Of a stretch of DNA of 64,000 nucleotides, positions 1 through 11,939 are shown piece by piece; within the stretch, counting starts at the first letter, position 1; each line of letters starts with the position of its first letter. Origin of the DNA: Cristatella mucedo (taxonomy: Eukaryota > Bryozoa > Phylactolaemata > Cristatellidae); assembly GCA_009760855.2 (NCBI GenBank), contig WPIO01000026.1:4233501-4297500 (forward strand), given 5' to 3'. A program made the translations under genes and the position numbers. The notes under the pieces were generated by a model, which worked only from the letters and a program-made list of their open reading frames with translations, made no database searches and was not told where the DNA came from.

Positions 1-1085
1 CTTTTCACGGTTTATACTTATGCTTTGATCCCCACCAGCCTTCGAGCACCTGAAATTCTCTCAACTCCCTTGTTGCATGTATTTATGACATCAGCAGGTA
101 GATGGCAGCACATTTTATTAAATAAAACGATGATAAAACTAACTCATTAGTTGTGGCCAAACCAAGTTTGATTCAGAAATGGGAAAGGCTAACTCTAAAA
201 TCCGGCTCTGCCACCATATCTGCTGTTGAATCTGCGAGAAATCTAGGTGTCATGTTCAAAAGTGACCTTTCGTTAGACGACCTTATCAACTCGAAAGTCC
301 AGTTTGCCTACTTTCAGCTACATAACATTGCTGAATTTCGGGCTTATTTAGATAAGGTTACCACGTTAAGTTGGTCCATGCACTTGTGACATCCCGTCTT
401 GACTTCTGGAACTCACTGCTTGCTGGCCAACCAGCATGTACGATCAAGAGATTGCAGCTGGTGCGAAACTCTGCAGCTAGGCTTGTCTGTCGTGAGCTTC
501 GAAGTTGCCACATCACACCACTTCTTGCCGACCTGCACTCGCTACCAGTCAAGCAATGGATTGACTTCAAGGTTTCGTCTTTCACTTTTAGGTCACTTCT
601 TTCTTTGGCTCAAACCTACCAATGAGAACTACTCCCTCACCGGGCCAAGCATCATACCGCCCGTTTTTTGGAATCTAACGGTTTACCAATAACTCGTACA
701 AACCTCAAGTCCTTTGGAGACCGTGCATATAGTTCGTATGCTCACAAAGCCAGGAACTCACTCCCGACTTGCGTCACAAATTCCCTTGAATTGATTACAA
801 TGAAAAATGAACTTAAAAAACACACCTGCTTAGGACTGCATTTAGTGGGTCCCTGTGGTTTGCCCTTTATGTGCTCATGCGTGCTGACATCGTGCATGCT
901 TCCACTAACCACACTTGCATGCTGACCCTGTGCATGTCATCCCTAACCGTATTATTCATGTTGTTTATCAACATGATATTACTCACCTTGAAATCGCGTT
1001 TTTCTTTGCAGCAAATGTAAAGCGCCTAGAAAGAAATTGAGTTTTCCGAGGGCGCTTAATCAAGTGCGTTACTATTATTATTATT
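1..1085 (+). mobile_element. LINE family A copy (CR1/L2-like), 3' portion, decayed
   Basis: The window opens inside a LINE ORF2 just after the catalytic YADD region. Broken frames translate to the post-catalytic RT region (SAxxISAVESARNLGVMF, about 150-330) and the C-terminal domain ([33 protein letters not shown], about 385-560). The same order is seen in the other family A copies here. The 3' UTR has repeated GCATG-rich segments (840-950) and ends in the conserved stem-loop GCAAATGTAAAGCGCC...GGGCGCTTAATCAAGTGC (about 1013-1067) followed by a TTATTATTATT tail. Several frameshifts and stops make it a dead copy. Family assignment is from motif recognition, not a search. Confidence 0.85.
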
Positions 1086-2030
1086 CATAGCAGCTGCTTC
1101 AGTAGTCAGCGGGTTTCATCCAAAATGTTCAGCTGCAAATGCCATGGATGTTTTTACCCTTTGCATAATCGTATAATCAAACAAAATGAAGTTGAAATAA
1201 GAAGTGACTACAATAATTCCAGCCATTCGTATTTTAAAATTATAGCTTGTAATTTTGAAGCATACAATTCAGGGAAACTATTCCCTCTTGTTTCTGCTAA
1301 AGCTTTCTGGCAGTTTTCGCGGTTAAAATGAGGTGCCGGGGTTTTTCCCGCTACCAGAAAGGCAAATCATAATGTGCTCCTTACATGCCTCTTATATCAC
1401 AGGAGATACTTCTGCATAGTACGTTCTGCAATTGCTTTGAGAAATTTGTGTTTTTGCGTAGCTTTTTAGTGAACATTGACCTAGGCTTTGTGTGATTACA
1501 CAGAAACAAATTAATATAAACCGGACATCTTTAATTAAAATCCGGCCATTTAGTCACAGTTTTAGCTTCAAATACCAAGAAAATGATACATTTGCTATGA
1601 ATCACTATCCTACTTTAAAAATTGAAATGTTGGAGTCGGTGGCAGAGCCAGGATGGCCATCTAGGAGGCAGACCATCACAATTTCTTTGTGAGGAATATA
1701 CCCACAATAATTAAATAGTTGTAGTGGACAATTATAGTTTTAGCTCAGGTCACTGAGTCACGCTTTGGGGCATGCCCCTCTTCGTAGCTCTACCATATTA
1801 TTTATTAGCTGCTTTCTATATTCAAGAATCAGGGTCAGTTAATATATTAACCCTGGCTACCCACGAACTATGATTAAAATGAAATATCTCCTACACAGTG
1901 TTATTATTTTCTATGCTTGGTACAGCCGTTGCTCAATATACTTATGGAATCTTAATAGACCACTGAATTGAAGCTCAGCACACTTTCGTTTGATTTTTGA
2001 AGAAGTGCATATTATTGTGAAACTATAGCA
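1086..2030. other. AT-rich sequence, no gene recognised
   Basis: Only short open frames occur here, none with a recognisable domain. No repeat from elsewhere in the window was identified. Confidence 0.4.
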
Positions 2031-2097
2031 AATGCCAAACACCTAGATATAAATTAAGTTATCTGAGGGTGCTCTAAGCAAGTATAAATATTAATCA
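2030..2097 (+). mobile_element. Degenerate LINE family A 3' terminus
   Basis: About 65 bp match the family A 3' end: GCAAATGCCAAACACCTAG, then TTATCTGAGGGTGCTC, CAAG and an AT tail. The stem-loop halves are mutated. No LINE coding sequence is seen upstream, so this is a severely 5'-truncated old insertion. Confidence 0.55.
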
Positions 2098-2099
2098 AA

Positions 2100-3480
2100 T
2101 CGTTACCATACGAAATTTTGTTTGCAGAGAGATGAGGAACTTTAGCAGCTGAGCACATACATTCCTAACAGAAGCTGCTGACATAGTTTTACTTATTTCG
2201 AGGCGGCCATGTCAGGCAATCTAGCGAGCATATGTTGGCAGACTGTCGTAGAGGATTTAGTAATTGAATTTATTAGGTCGACCGTTTTAAAATGACATTC
2301 TAAGCAGAACTTTATTGAGGCTAAAAGAAACAAATGCTATCACACAGTCAGGATATTGTGCCTAGTTTTTAAAAGTCAGGAACGAGTAGTGTGGTAGACA
2401 TTTTTAATTGTTTGCACTCTTCAGTTTTTGCTTAGCCTTTTAATAATTGACCTCAAATGCTATCAGTATATTGAAATTGAAATCAGTCAAAATATATGGT
2501 CGTAAGTTCAAGTAAATTGTTGGACACATAGGTTTATAAGTTCTCTGAGAAAAACTAATTTAAATTATTTTGAAATACATAAACAATCAAGAAAAAATGA
2601 CTCACTAAGTCGACGAAAACGCCGAGAGGAATCAGCTAAGCCTACCAAGTGATAGATAGAGGAACAGAACTATTTTACATCACCTCTCGTTGTTTTAGAA
2701 GGCATAGCCATGTCACTGGAAAACACAATAAAATCGACTGCAGTTAGACGGCAGGGTAGTGTGATCGCCCCATCCTAGCACCTACTCTTTTGATTTGCGT
2801 CACATAAAGTAGGTTAAGACTGGCGAAGTACCCCGAGGATTGGAGAGGCCCGTCTGAAACAGCTGGTGGTTTTGTAGCAACTGTGTAGAAGCGTTTATTT
2901 GAGAGATTTACCAGTCCCATAGGAAGGGAACTAGGGGCTCTATCCACTCGGAAGACTACCCAGCCCTCGCCGGGCCAAGCCCTCACCTGGCCAAGCCCTC
3001 GTCGCTTTAGTCCTGAGCGAAGCTCCGTTGTGTCCACCCTGTAGGGTCCTATCCAGTTTTCGGTGAATGACTATGTGCTGAAGGAGAGCATCTAGCATCT
3101 TCGCCGGCGGGCGTGACTGAAGAAGATGGGAAGGCGATACTTTGACTAGTAAGGATGTTTTTTACACTTACAGCATACAGCAACAAAGCTATTTAAAGTA
3201 AATTAAGCACGTTTGACTGCAAGAGCGTCCCCTGTTGGTGCAAAAAGTCTCCAAAAGACAAATATTAGGCAGAACGTCAGAATTATTTTGAATTATTGTT
3301 TCGTCGTTGTTATAGTCGGGGTAGAGCCCCACGAGCGAGAAACATTTAAAGCCACGTGTCTGCTCATTCGTTATCTTGAAACTGTAAGGACACTTAAAAC
3401 CATAGCTCGAGCCATGACTACGTGAACGCTTGGTGCAGGGTCAAAGGGTAAGAGCTTCCCATGTTAGTTTACATGCACGG
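2100..3480. other. Intergenic; one GC-richer patch
   Basis: About 2,780-3,130 is richer in G+C than its flanks and holds a 97-codon minus-strand open frame (2744-3037). Its translation matches no family I know, and it has no convincing splice or start context. Nothing else is supported. Confidence 0.35.
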
Positions 3481-3486
3481 ACCGTC

Positions 3487-3633
3487 AGTTTGGCCCACTG
3501 GTCAAGGTGCTCGCCTCGACCAACGTCAAGGTGGATGTATTTGATGACCGAGATCGTGGGGTCGAGCCCCTTGGGGTATGAGAAGCCGTGAATGCAGATT
3601 AGGTTATTTTAGGGAAATACATAAATAACCTAT

Positions 3634-3676
<43 letters not shown>
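3487..3676 (+). mobile_element. tRNA-derived SINE (family 2) with (TA)n tail
   Basis: A pol III A box (TGGCCCACTGG, 3490-3500) is followed ~60 bp later by a B box (GGGTCGAGCCCC, 3559-3570). An unrelated body follows, ending in a (TA)n tail at 3641-3675. The tRNA-like part does not fold as an intact tRNA gene. The copy at 11580-11740 has the same head (GTCAAGG/GTTAAGG TGCTCGCC) and the same type of tail. Confidence 0.65.
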
Positions 3677-3678
<2 letters not shown>

Positions 3679-4408
3679 TAAGTATTTAAAATACATGTGG
3701 CCGTTTATTTTATGATAAACAATAAATATCTACCAGTGATTGTTTCTCTGAGACCCCAACGTTCAAAGCATGAACACTGTGGGAGATATACTAAAGTGAT
3801 CAAGTCTCTGGTGGTTCGGGAAGAGTGATGAGAAGATTTAGTTAAGTGATGTCACAAATTTTTTTTTGGATTCAGCTGCCTCATTTATTTTAAGAGCCTT
3901 ATCGGGTAAAATCTCTTTGGTAGCAAATAATGAAGTATTGTCCACAAATCGACTCAAGACTCACAATCTGGATCTAAAAGAGCGATCTTCTTAGCCTTGA
4001 GCTAAGACCTAGGGTCGTGTACAGAGTGCCTTGAAATATACTTACTCAGTTTCAAATAACTTTATTTACACCTACTATTAAGCATTACACTTGTGTAGTA
4101 TTAGTAGGCACAATACAAGCACTGTGAATACCGAATAAATAGTAAGAACAACACGCGCTTTTCTGGCTGTTTATTAAATGCCATCATTTCGGGATGGGGT
4201 ATTCAGTAGCGTAAGTTGGAAGCGAGTTCCAAATTTTGGAAGCTCAACAATTGAAGGAACGATCTCTAAAACTATTGAGGTTGGTAATGTGCTAACCTAA
4301 ATTACTTGAGGCAGACCAGCTGCTGGCACAATGCCATGTATGCCTGATTAAGAAGTATTCCAGATAGATAGGTCTTAGCAGTTAAATCGGCAGTCTTAAT
4401 TTTTATAA
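3677..4408. other. AT-rich intergenic sequence
   Basis: No open frame, RNA gene or repeat could be supported. Confidence 0.4.
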
Positions 4409-4410
4409 TA

Positions 4411-5219
4411 CAGAGGTAACTCGGCTTACGAGTGTCTCGACATGTGAGTGTTTTGAGATACGAGCTGTCTCTCGGTCGAATCTTTGAGTTTCGAGCTAAG
4501 TTCAGGTTACCAGTCAGCTTCAGATACTCCGCGTCTAGTCGCCACAGTAAACGTCACATGGCATGTGGTTACTCAGGTGGATACGGCTAGGGCAGTAAAC
4601 GGCGTTCCATTGCAAGACGATGTCCTACAACCCGGGTGAGATGCCAAGCACAGGGCCGTTGGTTGGCTCCCAGACAGACTTGGGCGAGCCATTGCAATAT
4701 TTGGACGCACCAGATCGCCAGACTCCAGTGTTAAATTCGACTGCAGTAGGATCATTTAAGTACGCCGTGTACTCTATTTAGGCAATATACTCGCACGAGA
4801 GTTCATCACATAACTGATAACAATCGGCAAGTCCACGTAAAGGCCCAGCCAATAAACTTAGTAGCGAGGAAAGCCCGGCAAAAAGGACGAAAATCGGCGA
4901 GTAAGATTCCGACATTTTAATCTTTCTCCTCTAACTGTATTAGCATCTTCAAGTCATCTGATTGCCAAGTTACTTTTGTACGTTAGGATTAAAAAAACGC
5001 GTCTCTAGCAAGAAATTCTATCGTATTGTCTTTAAAACAATAGTCTAAATATTTTAAAATAAAAAATTTGTGGGGAAAAATCATAGTGTTTTTTCGTTCC
5101 CCAACGGAATTATGGCGTTTGAGTTTATTTCAACGGGAAAAATCGTTTTTAAGTACGAGTAATTTTAGTTACTGGCTTCGACACAAAACCAATTAAACTC
5201 GTAAGCCGAGGTACCACTG
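4411..5219. mobile_element. Tigger/pogo-like (Tc1-mariner superfamily) non-autonomous DNA transposon
   Basis: The ends are inverted repeats: left CAGAGGTAACTCGGCTTACG, right (reverse complement) CAGTGGTACCTCGGCTTACG. This terminus (CAGTGGTACCTCGG) is characteristic of Tigger/pogo-type elements. The left end is preceded by TA, the expected target duplication; on the right this has become CA. The left subterminal region carries many CGAG/CGAGT words, typical of these elements. The 809-bp interior has no recognisable transposase: the 60-codon minus frame at 4573-4755 lacks DDE or HTH motifs. It is best read as an internally deleted element or long MITE. Confidence 0.8.
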
Positions 5220-8200
5220 CAATAGTAAGTATTTTGCATGGAAACCACATACAACTGGATTTTTATTCAAAATCCATACGAATTGCTGAATTAGAAGCAA
5301 AAACTAATAGTCACTGACAAGAAAAGCATCAAGCCGGGACACAGTATGCAAGTGCACTTAGGTATCACGTACAGACAAGCAAGCAAAAGAAGGCAAGCAG
5401 ATAAACCCACGGCAGCTGGCCGGCAAGACCTTCGATTAGCAACATGCACTTAATCTTGCACTAGTAAGCAAAGTAGAAAGAAAAAACAAGTTGAATTAGC
5501 ACAATGCACTAGCACACTGCTGTTGCTCTTAGTTACAACGAAAAAAGTCTTGTGACTTAATAGTGTGCATAAAGGGAATATTTACTCACAAAGAGCAAAG
5601 GTTGAGCGCCACAGGAAGGTTTATTGGTCGTTTCTTAAATTAATCAACTTGGGAGATGACGTATATATATATGATTGTCCATAGTTTATTTAAGCTTAAA
5701 TTGTAGGTACGCAACATTAAAATTGATTTACTATACGATCGGCAGATAGTGCAAGTTTCTGAGAAGTGATGCTATGTGGCTATTGCAACAATTTACGAAA
5801 TAAATGCCTAGCAGCAGAGTCTTTTTCCAAATGTGAATATATTAGAGCATAGGTGCAAACATCTCGAGTAAGTGAGGTGCAAAAACTATTGTAGTAAAAA
5901 ATGGAAGCAACAGCTTGGCTAGGGCATCATTGTCAAAGCCAAAAACTGAGAAATGCATCTCTTAGTAAGCGGACTTGACTCGGAGCTGACGCGGTCATCT
6001 AGGGAAAGGTCATTTTGGGAGTTCATCACCCAATTGAGTGAAAATAATACAGACGATAAGCTAGCCGAGATAATTGTTAATAATCACTAAGAAGCGGGTG
6101 CATATCCAAGCACGTATTTTATTCAGGTACGTCAACTACGGTCGTGTTTCACTAAATCCTCATGATTTGGACAGCATACCCAGCCAAATATAACACAACG
6201 CTGCCCTGATAAAAATAGCACAAATATAGTAAAAATATAGCACACTTTCCTTGTACCAGAGAGATTACCGTCAAATACGCCAATGTCATCATAAGGATTT
6301 GCCGGACTTCCTGAAGCTCGGAGCAGAGGCTGGTCATTCCAAAACACGACTATTATATGCTGGCCGTCTAAGACACCGGCCGACTTACAGTAGTTATCCC
6401 ACTGGCATTTTTCGTAAACTGTATTCTCAGGGCTGTCCTGACTCGATGGCATAGCTTTGATGCTTTGAGCACCAATTGGTCTTTATTTACTGAATGGAGA
6501 CAGTATGGTTACAGCTTTATTATCCTTTGCAGGTCTGTATGTTATCTATGAAGTCAGCAGCAAATACTAAGTAGGGTTCATTGAGGTAAACGGAGCTCAG
6601 AGACAGTCAGGCTGGAGCCTCGGTCACCCAAGCATCTAGTCTTAGTGAAAATTTTTGGTAAATCTAATCACTGCTTTAAAATGAGCATTTTCCCGGGGAA
6701 CCTGAATTACTAAGAGACAAATAAGGTCTACGGCTTAAGACATTTTAATATAGAGGCTTATTCTCGCCTACTTAGTATACACGAATATCGGTTGGAGTAG
6801 TAATCACTATTGCTGGGGGGGGGAAAACATAGTGTCATCAAAGCTATGACCATGCAGGGAAATTCTCAATTTTCCATGAAGGCTTCTCCTCGATGAGAAA
6901 GCAAAACTCATCATCTATAATTTCATACTTACATATCGGTTCATTTTTTCTTTGTGAACTTAAAAACATCTGAAGATATTTCAGATATCTAACCTTATAT
7001 GTTCGGAAATTTGAGTCTATACAAGTATTTGAACAAAGTGAAATCACTACCAGGAATTGGGCTGAACTTAGTAGATTAGGTCTTTGTTGGGATCTGGTTG
7101 CTTATCGGAGAAATACACAGCAAAAAATATATGATAATAATCAAACAGAACCATGTGAAGGAACTATGGCAGGACAGCAGGGAAATGGCATCAAAATGTT
7201 ATGCATATGACTTTTATGCAAAATGTAGACCAAGCAATAGGAGGTAAGTTAGTGACCCTTCAGCTATGCAATGTAGGATACAGCTTAAAGGCATTGCAGC
7301 CAGCGAACCATATTCCGATACAAGTATAAGCAAAAGTACGGGAAAATGCAGCAACTGTGTAAGTGAATATCATTAATGATTCTACAGTCTAAGCATGGAT
7401 CTCTGGCCTGCACACTAACATTTTGCATATCGGAGTGCAAAAACGTCATCATGGGAATCGCAAGCTAGTATTTACAGTTCCGATATAGATACCCAGAGTT
7501 GGCCCATGTACATAAGTCGATAGGTATGCCAGAATGCAGCACTTCCGAGAAGTATTTGAGAATAACCGGCTTAAAATAAGGTTCTGCAAATAGTAGCTAT
7601 GATGAAATGCCGTACCATAGGCAGTTTGGGACGATGAAATTGACCATTTCAACAATAGGGGTGCAAGCACTACCATAGACATGAAGATACGGAATCTACT
7701 GCAATTTACCGAGCGGTGACCCTGAAGGATATTGACTACCTGAAGTTTGGCCAAATCTCCGTTTTACTCGTCATTCCCAACAACTTTGATTTGTTCTATT
7801 ACTACAAGGATCAAGCCTGTTCCAAAACAAAGAAGGCTCTATTTTCAGGAAAAGGTGTCGACCCATGAGCGAAGCCTGATTAAGAGGCTAATCGGCACAA
7901 AGTTAGCCGGACCCGTCTGGTCTAATCCCCTCAAAGCAGTCAAGATAATGCTTCTGTTGTTTGCTCTTCCTAAGTCTGCCAAAAAAATTCCGATCGTCAC
8001 TTCAATTGACAAATATTTTTAGCCAGTAGAGAAAACCTGAAAAACTAATTGCCAACAAAAGCCTCTTTGACTGGCATATTTGGATCACATGGAAAAACAA
8101 AGAGGAAGCCTCTCAAAGAAAGACGAGTAGACACTGCTGATGAGGCACAAATCGTATCGGAAAACAACGGTGGCAAGAAGTAATAAAGAGAGTTCTCAGC
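5220..8200. other. Mostly AT-rich; one weak minus-strand candidate exon
   Basis: A minus-strand frame at 6257-6452 is open for 65 codons and ends at a possible donor (CTCTG|GTACAAGG). I do not recognise the protein. The hAT element to the right probably begins in this stretch, but its left terminal repeat (expected CAGTGGCGTAG) was not found. Short frames at 7449-8022 show no known motif. Confidence 0.25.
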
Positions 8201-8204
8201 TGCA

Positions 8205-10161
8205 TCAAGTTCTCTGTTTCTCAAAAAAACCTGGCATTGCTTGGTCACCAAGAGAGTCTTTGACGGGATAGTAAGAAAAACAATTGAAACTTCTTGGGAG
8301 TGCTTCGTCTTTTGGCTCCTCCTCTTCTGCAATCACTTCTGGACCAAACCGGATAGAATTCAAAGTCAGTCTCTTATCTGTCTCCTCGAATCCAAAATAA
8401 GTTCCTGAATGTATTTGCATCCACAGTCAGAGACAAGCTATCTTGTGACATACGGCGAAACAGAATTATGGCATTCTGTCTGACTCAACTCCTGATTTTG
8501 CACACCACGAGCCGATTCCATGGTCATTAGATGCGTCAATGTTTATTTTGCGAAAATGACAGTAATTACCAAAGAATCTTTGAGTCTTTATCGGGCTTTT
8601 TTCGAATATAAGCCATAGATGCTCCGGAAATTCGGGGTCTTATCATGGAAAAGACCGAATCTGAAAAAATCTCCCCTAAAGATAACAGGTCGTGGTGCTA
8701 CGGCAAAGCAGCAGTCACGTCTTGCCACTTGTCAGGTGTCTAAAAAAGAATATGTTCCAGAAATGAGAAGGTATTTTTTTCAACTGTGATAAACGCAGCT
8801 TGAACATGAAAGGGCTTCATGTTGCAATTCAAGATTCCGCTGTCGTTACATTTTGTTGGAATTCCAGAGAGCACCTATTTATTCTTTTCAAGATCAGATC
8901 TGAAGTGGGAAGAACGGAAGAAAGTTTAGCCATCACAGTCAAACCTGACTCTGCGTCAAGGTGGAGTGCAAGAGTTGACGGTGTGAAGGTTATCAGTGAT
9001 GGACTGAACATGATTGTAGGTCTTTTGAAGCAACTGTCTGAGGACACACATGAAAAACATGAAACAAGAAGCAAAGCTGGAGATCTCTTACATTGTATCT
9101 TAAGAACTTTAAATTTTTGGCTCTGTTGGCATTTTGGTACAGGTTATAAAGGAAGATTGAGAGCCTTCAGAAAAAACTGCAGGATTCAAAGATGAATTTC
9201 AAAGACGTACCTTTGTGACGTCCACTCTCTCGAGATTGATTTAACAGGACCTCGAGATAAACTGTACCAGGAATCACGACTAGATGCCTAAAGGTGATTT
9301 GAATTGTTGGAAATTACAGTTGAACAATAAATCCGCTGAAGGACAAAGAGGCCTGGAAAACTCTCTTGAGAAGTTGGTCTCCTGGCAGAGGAGATTTCAA
9401 GAATAATGAAAAACAGCATAGACAATCTCTGACAATAAATTACAGCCAGGTTTTCCCGGTTCACAGATCTTGATGTCAAATTTGGTTTCTTTTTCCAAGT
9501 TGAGCAGCTTTTGAAGACACTTGACCAGATCAAACTCGGCCAGCAATGTCTAGATTTTTTGAGGCTTCTATTGTTCAGACGTCATTGGAACAGCTATACA
9601 ACAAACTATTTGACTTGAGAATTCTTCTTTTCAAATGTCACGGCTCACCACCAAAGATCCCACTGGAACTAATATCTTTCATTGTAAGTTACGGAGAAGA
9701 TGTGTTTCCTAATTTGAAAGTTTGCTTTGCATGGTCTTCTCACCACAGCTGTATTAATTGCAAATTGCGAACTTTCCTATAGCAAGCTGAAGATAATCCT
9801 GTATTATCTGAGAGCAACACTGTGCAAGATCTGGACTGGACTTGACTGGAGCAAGATCGACTCTCTGATTTAGTCTTATCAAGCACAGAGAAAGAAATAC
9901 CGAAAAAGATTTACTTTCACATTGTAACAGACCAGCTTTCCACGTTCAAGGTCAACAAAATTTACCTTAGTTAAAGCTCTGATAGACCCTTTAGACTTTT
10001 ACTACAGTTATTAAAACGGCCTCGACTCGATAGGCATGCTAGCGCATGTCATTTTGCAATTCTTCTGTGGTGGAGCTATTTTGCAGCAATTTTTGACAAG
10101 GGGAGGAGGCAACATTTGTAGCTTCCGCCCCCTTGCGTCGAAAGGTCTTACTACGCCACTG
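8205..10161 (+). mobile_element. Decayed hAT transposon (ZMYM1/DUF4371-like transposase) with right TIR
   Basis: Reading across frameshifts, the plus strand gives the hAT transposase in order. 8223-8470: NLALLGHQESL, NFLGVLRLLAP, then SYLSPRIQNKFLNVFASTVR. 8470-8580: GILSDSTPDFAHHEP, then SMVIRCVNV. 8640-8800: MEKTESEKISPKDN and HLSGV. 8800-9195: FFFNCDKRSLNMKGLHVA to SASRWSARVDGVKV. 9690-9975: SYGEDVFPNLKVCF, ANCELSYSKLKIILYYLRAT, EQDRLSDLVLSSTEKE, the C-terminal dimerisation domain, closing with TAA at 9972-9974. At least four frameshifts and several in-frame stops make it dead. The right end CTACGCCACTG at 10151-10161 is a classic hAT terminal repeat (reverse complement CAGTGGCGTAG). The left TIR was not located. 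Confidence 0.85.
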
Positions 10162-10675
10162 TGCCTCAGCAGCCGCCCTTCGCGAGTTGTCAAGGCTCGA
10201 TAGGCTTTCAGCATGGCTGGCAGCATGGCTGGCAAGCCCTAAAACCGGGCTAAAAGAAATGGTAGGCATTGCCATAAGGGTAACTCTGCTAGGTAGGGAA
10301 GTCTACTCGGGTTCACCGATCGCACGGTGACCCTCCCCCCTCCCCCGCAGCTACACTTTCAATGTCCTACGGCCTAGGACATTGTCTTACTACAAAGAAG
10401 CTGCCAGTTCTTTCCGCTAATACAAGCGAGGCAAAGGTAGGAAGACGTGCTGACTTCCTGGTAGCTTAGTATCCACCTGGAAGACTTCTTAGTGAGAGGG
10501 TGCCCTCGCAAACCAAGCATTGGCATAGATCTGTCTAACGAGTACCCAGGCGAAGCGCTAAGAGCTGGAATTGTTCCTCGGTATTTATATTCAGCCCCAT
10601 CTGCTAGCGGCAATAAATAAGTTATTTCTGAGCTTATTGTTACGCAAAACCACCGCAACTCCTATCCACACATTG
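10162..10675. other. No gene recognised
   Basis: Moderately GC-rich sequence following the hAT right end. Open frames on both strands are short and unrecognised. TGCCTCAG at 10162-10169 is where one copy of an 8-bp hAT target duplication would lie. Confidence 0.3.
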
Positions 10676-10680
10676 CTTGT

Positions 10681-10703
10681 TTATATATATATATATATAT
10701 CTA

Positions 10704-10739
<36 letters not shown>

Positions 10740-10764
10740 AACATAAATAAATATATACACACAC

Positions 10765-10826
<62 letters not shown>

Positions 10827-10829
10827 TAT
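10681..10829. repeat. Interrupted (TA)n / (CA)n microsatellite
   Basis: Long alternating TA runs with short CACACA and AATAAA interruptions. Open frames across it encode only Ile/Tyr/Cys dipeptides and are artefacts of the repeat. Confidence 0.9.
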
Positions 10830-11580
10830 GGGAGTACCGCTAGTTATATTCCGAGGTACACGAAGCTGGACATTGAGTCAGTATGCCCTGGAGACTTCTT
10901 TTTGACAGATACTAGCAAAATGGGAAGCAGTCCTACATTTGTTATGCACTACTACTACGCTTCTAATAGTTTCTCGCATACCACTGCCGCTATGAAGACA
11001 GAAATTGAAGGTAGTTTTGGCGTGTCTTATCTTTCCCGGGTGTATATTTTAGTTATGTGCTCCAGCAGGGTTACACTTTATCCGTCCCTTTTGATTCGCA
11101 ACGCCCAGGCTAAACTCGATGCCCAATTCATTGAAATTTGGCGCCGAAAATCTAGTTCCTAGACTGTAACTCCTGCCTCAACGGGCTAACCAACCGGAAG
11201 CCGGGAACATCGAGAGCGCGGAGTCCTGTTGGTACTATCGCGAACCGAGCTGACCAGATAGTGCTTCTCAGAGCAAATACAAACCCGCCGCCTCGAAGTC
11301 AGCACTAATAGTGCCATTCTGGCCGGCGGGCTCGGCGGCGGCGGCTCTGCGGCAAGGCGAGACGACGAGCGAGCGGTGACTAGTACGATACACTTTCTTT
11401 TCGTACCTTCTCAGAACGCGAGGGTTCGCTTGCTCTCGCATGCTGTCCGCTTTGGAGTCGCGTACACCAACTGTGCACGATGAGCTCTTTCAGCGGATAA
11501 AAATTGACAACACTCCCAGATCTCCATTGTGGTAGCGACACTGTCGAATATGTGCATCGATGGCCGCAGCATCGCTATCT
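10830..11580. other. No gene recognised
   Basis: About 11,160-11,400 is GC-rich, with GGCGGCGGCGGC-like runs near 11,330. Short open frames have no recognisable domain. Confidence 0.3.
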
Positions 11581-11708
11581 GACTTGGTCCAGCGGTTAAG
11601 GTGCTCGCCCCGACCAAGGTCTGGCTGAGGTCGTTGACTCGAGCCCCGAGGCATACGTGAAGCGCCTGAGTAGAGGTCAAGTTCTCTTGGGGCGCTATAC
11701 AAATGAAT

Positions 11709-11934
<226 letters not shown>

Positions 11935-11939
11935 GGAGA

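Noticed and set aside
2744-3037. 97-codon minus-strand frame in a GC-richer patch
   Set aside because: No recognisable domain, no splice or promoter context, and no sign of selection visible from one sequence.
8045-8420. Minus-strand frames of 71-95 codons
   Set aside because: They are antisense shadows of the decayed hAT transposase, whose motifs read on the plus strand.
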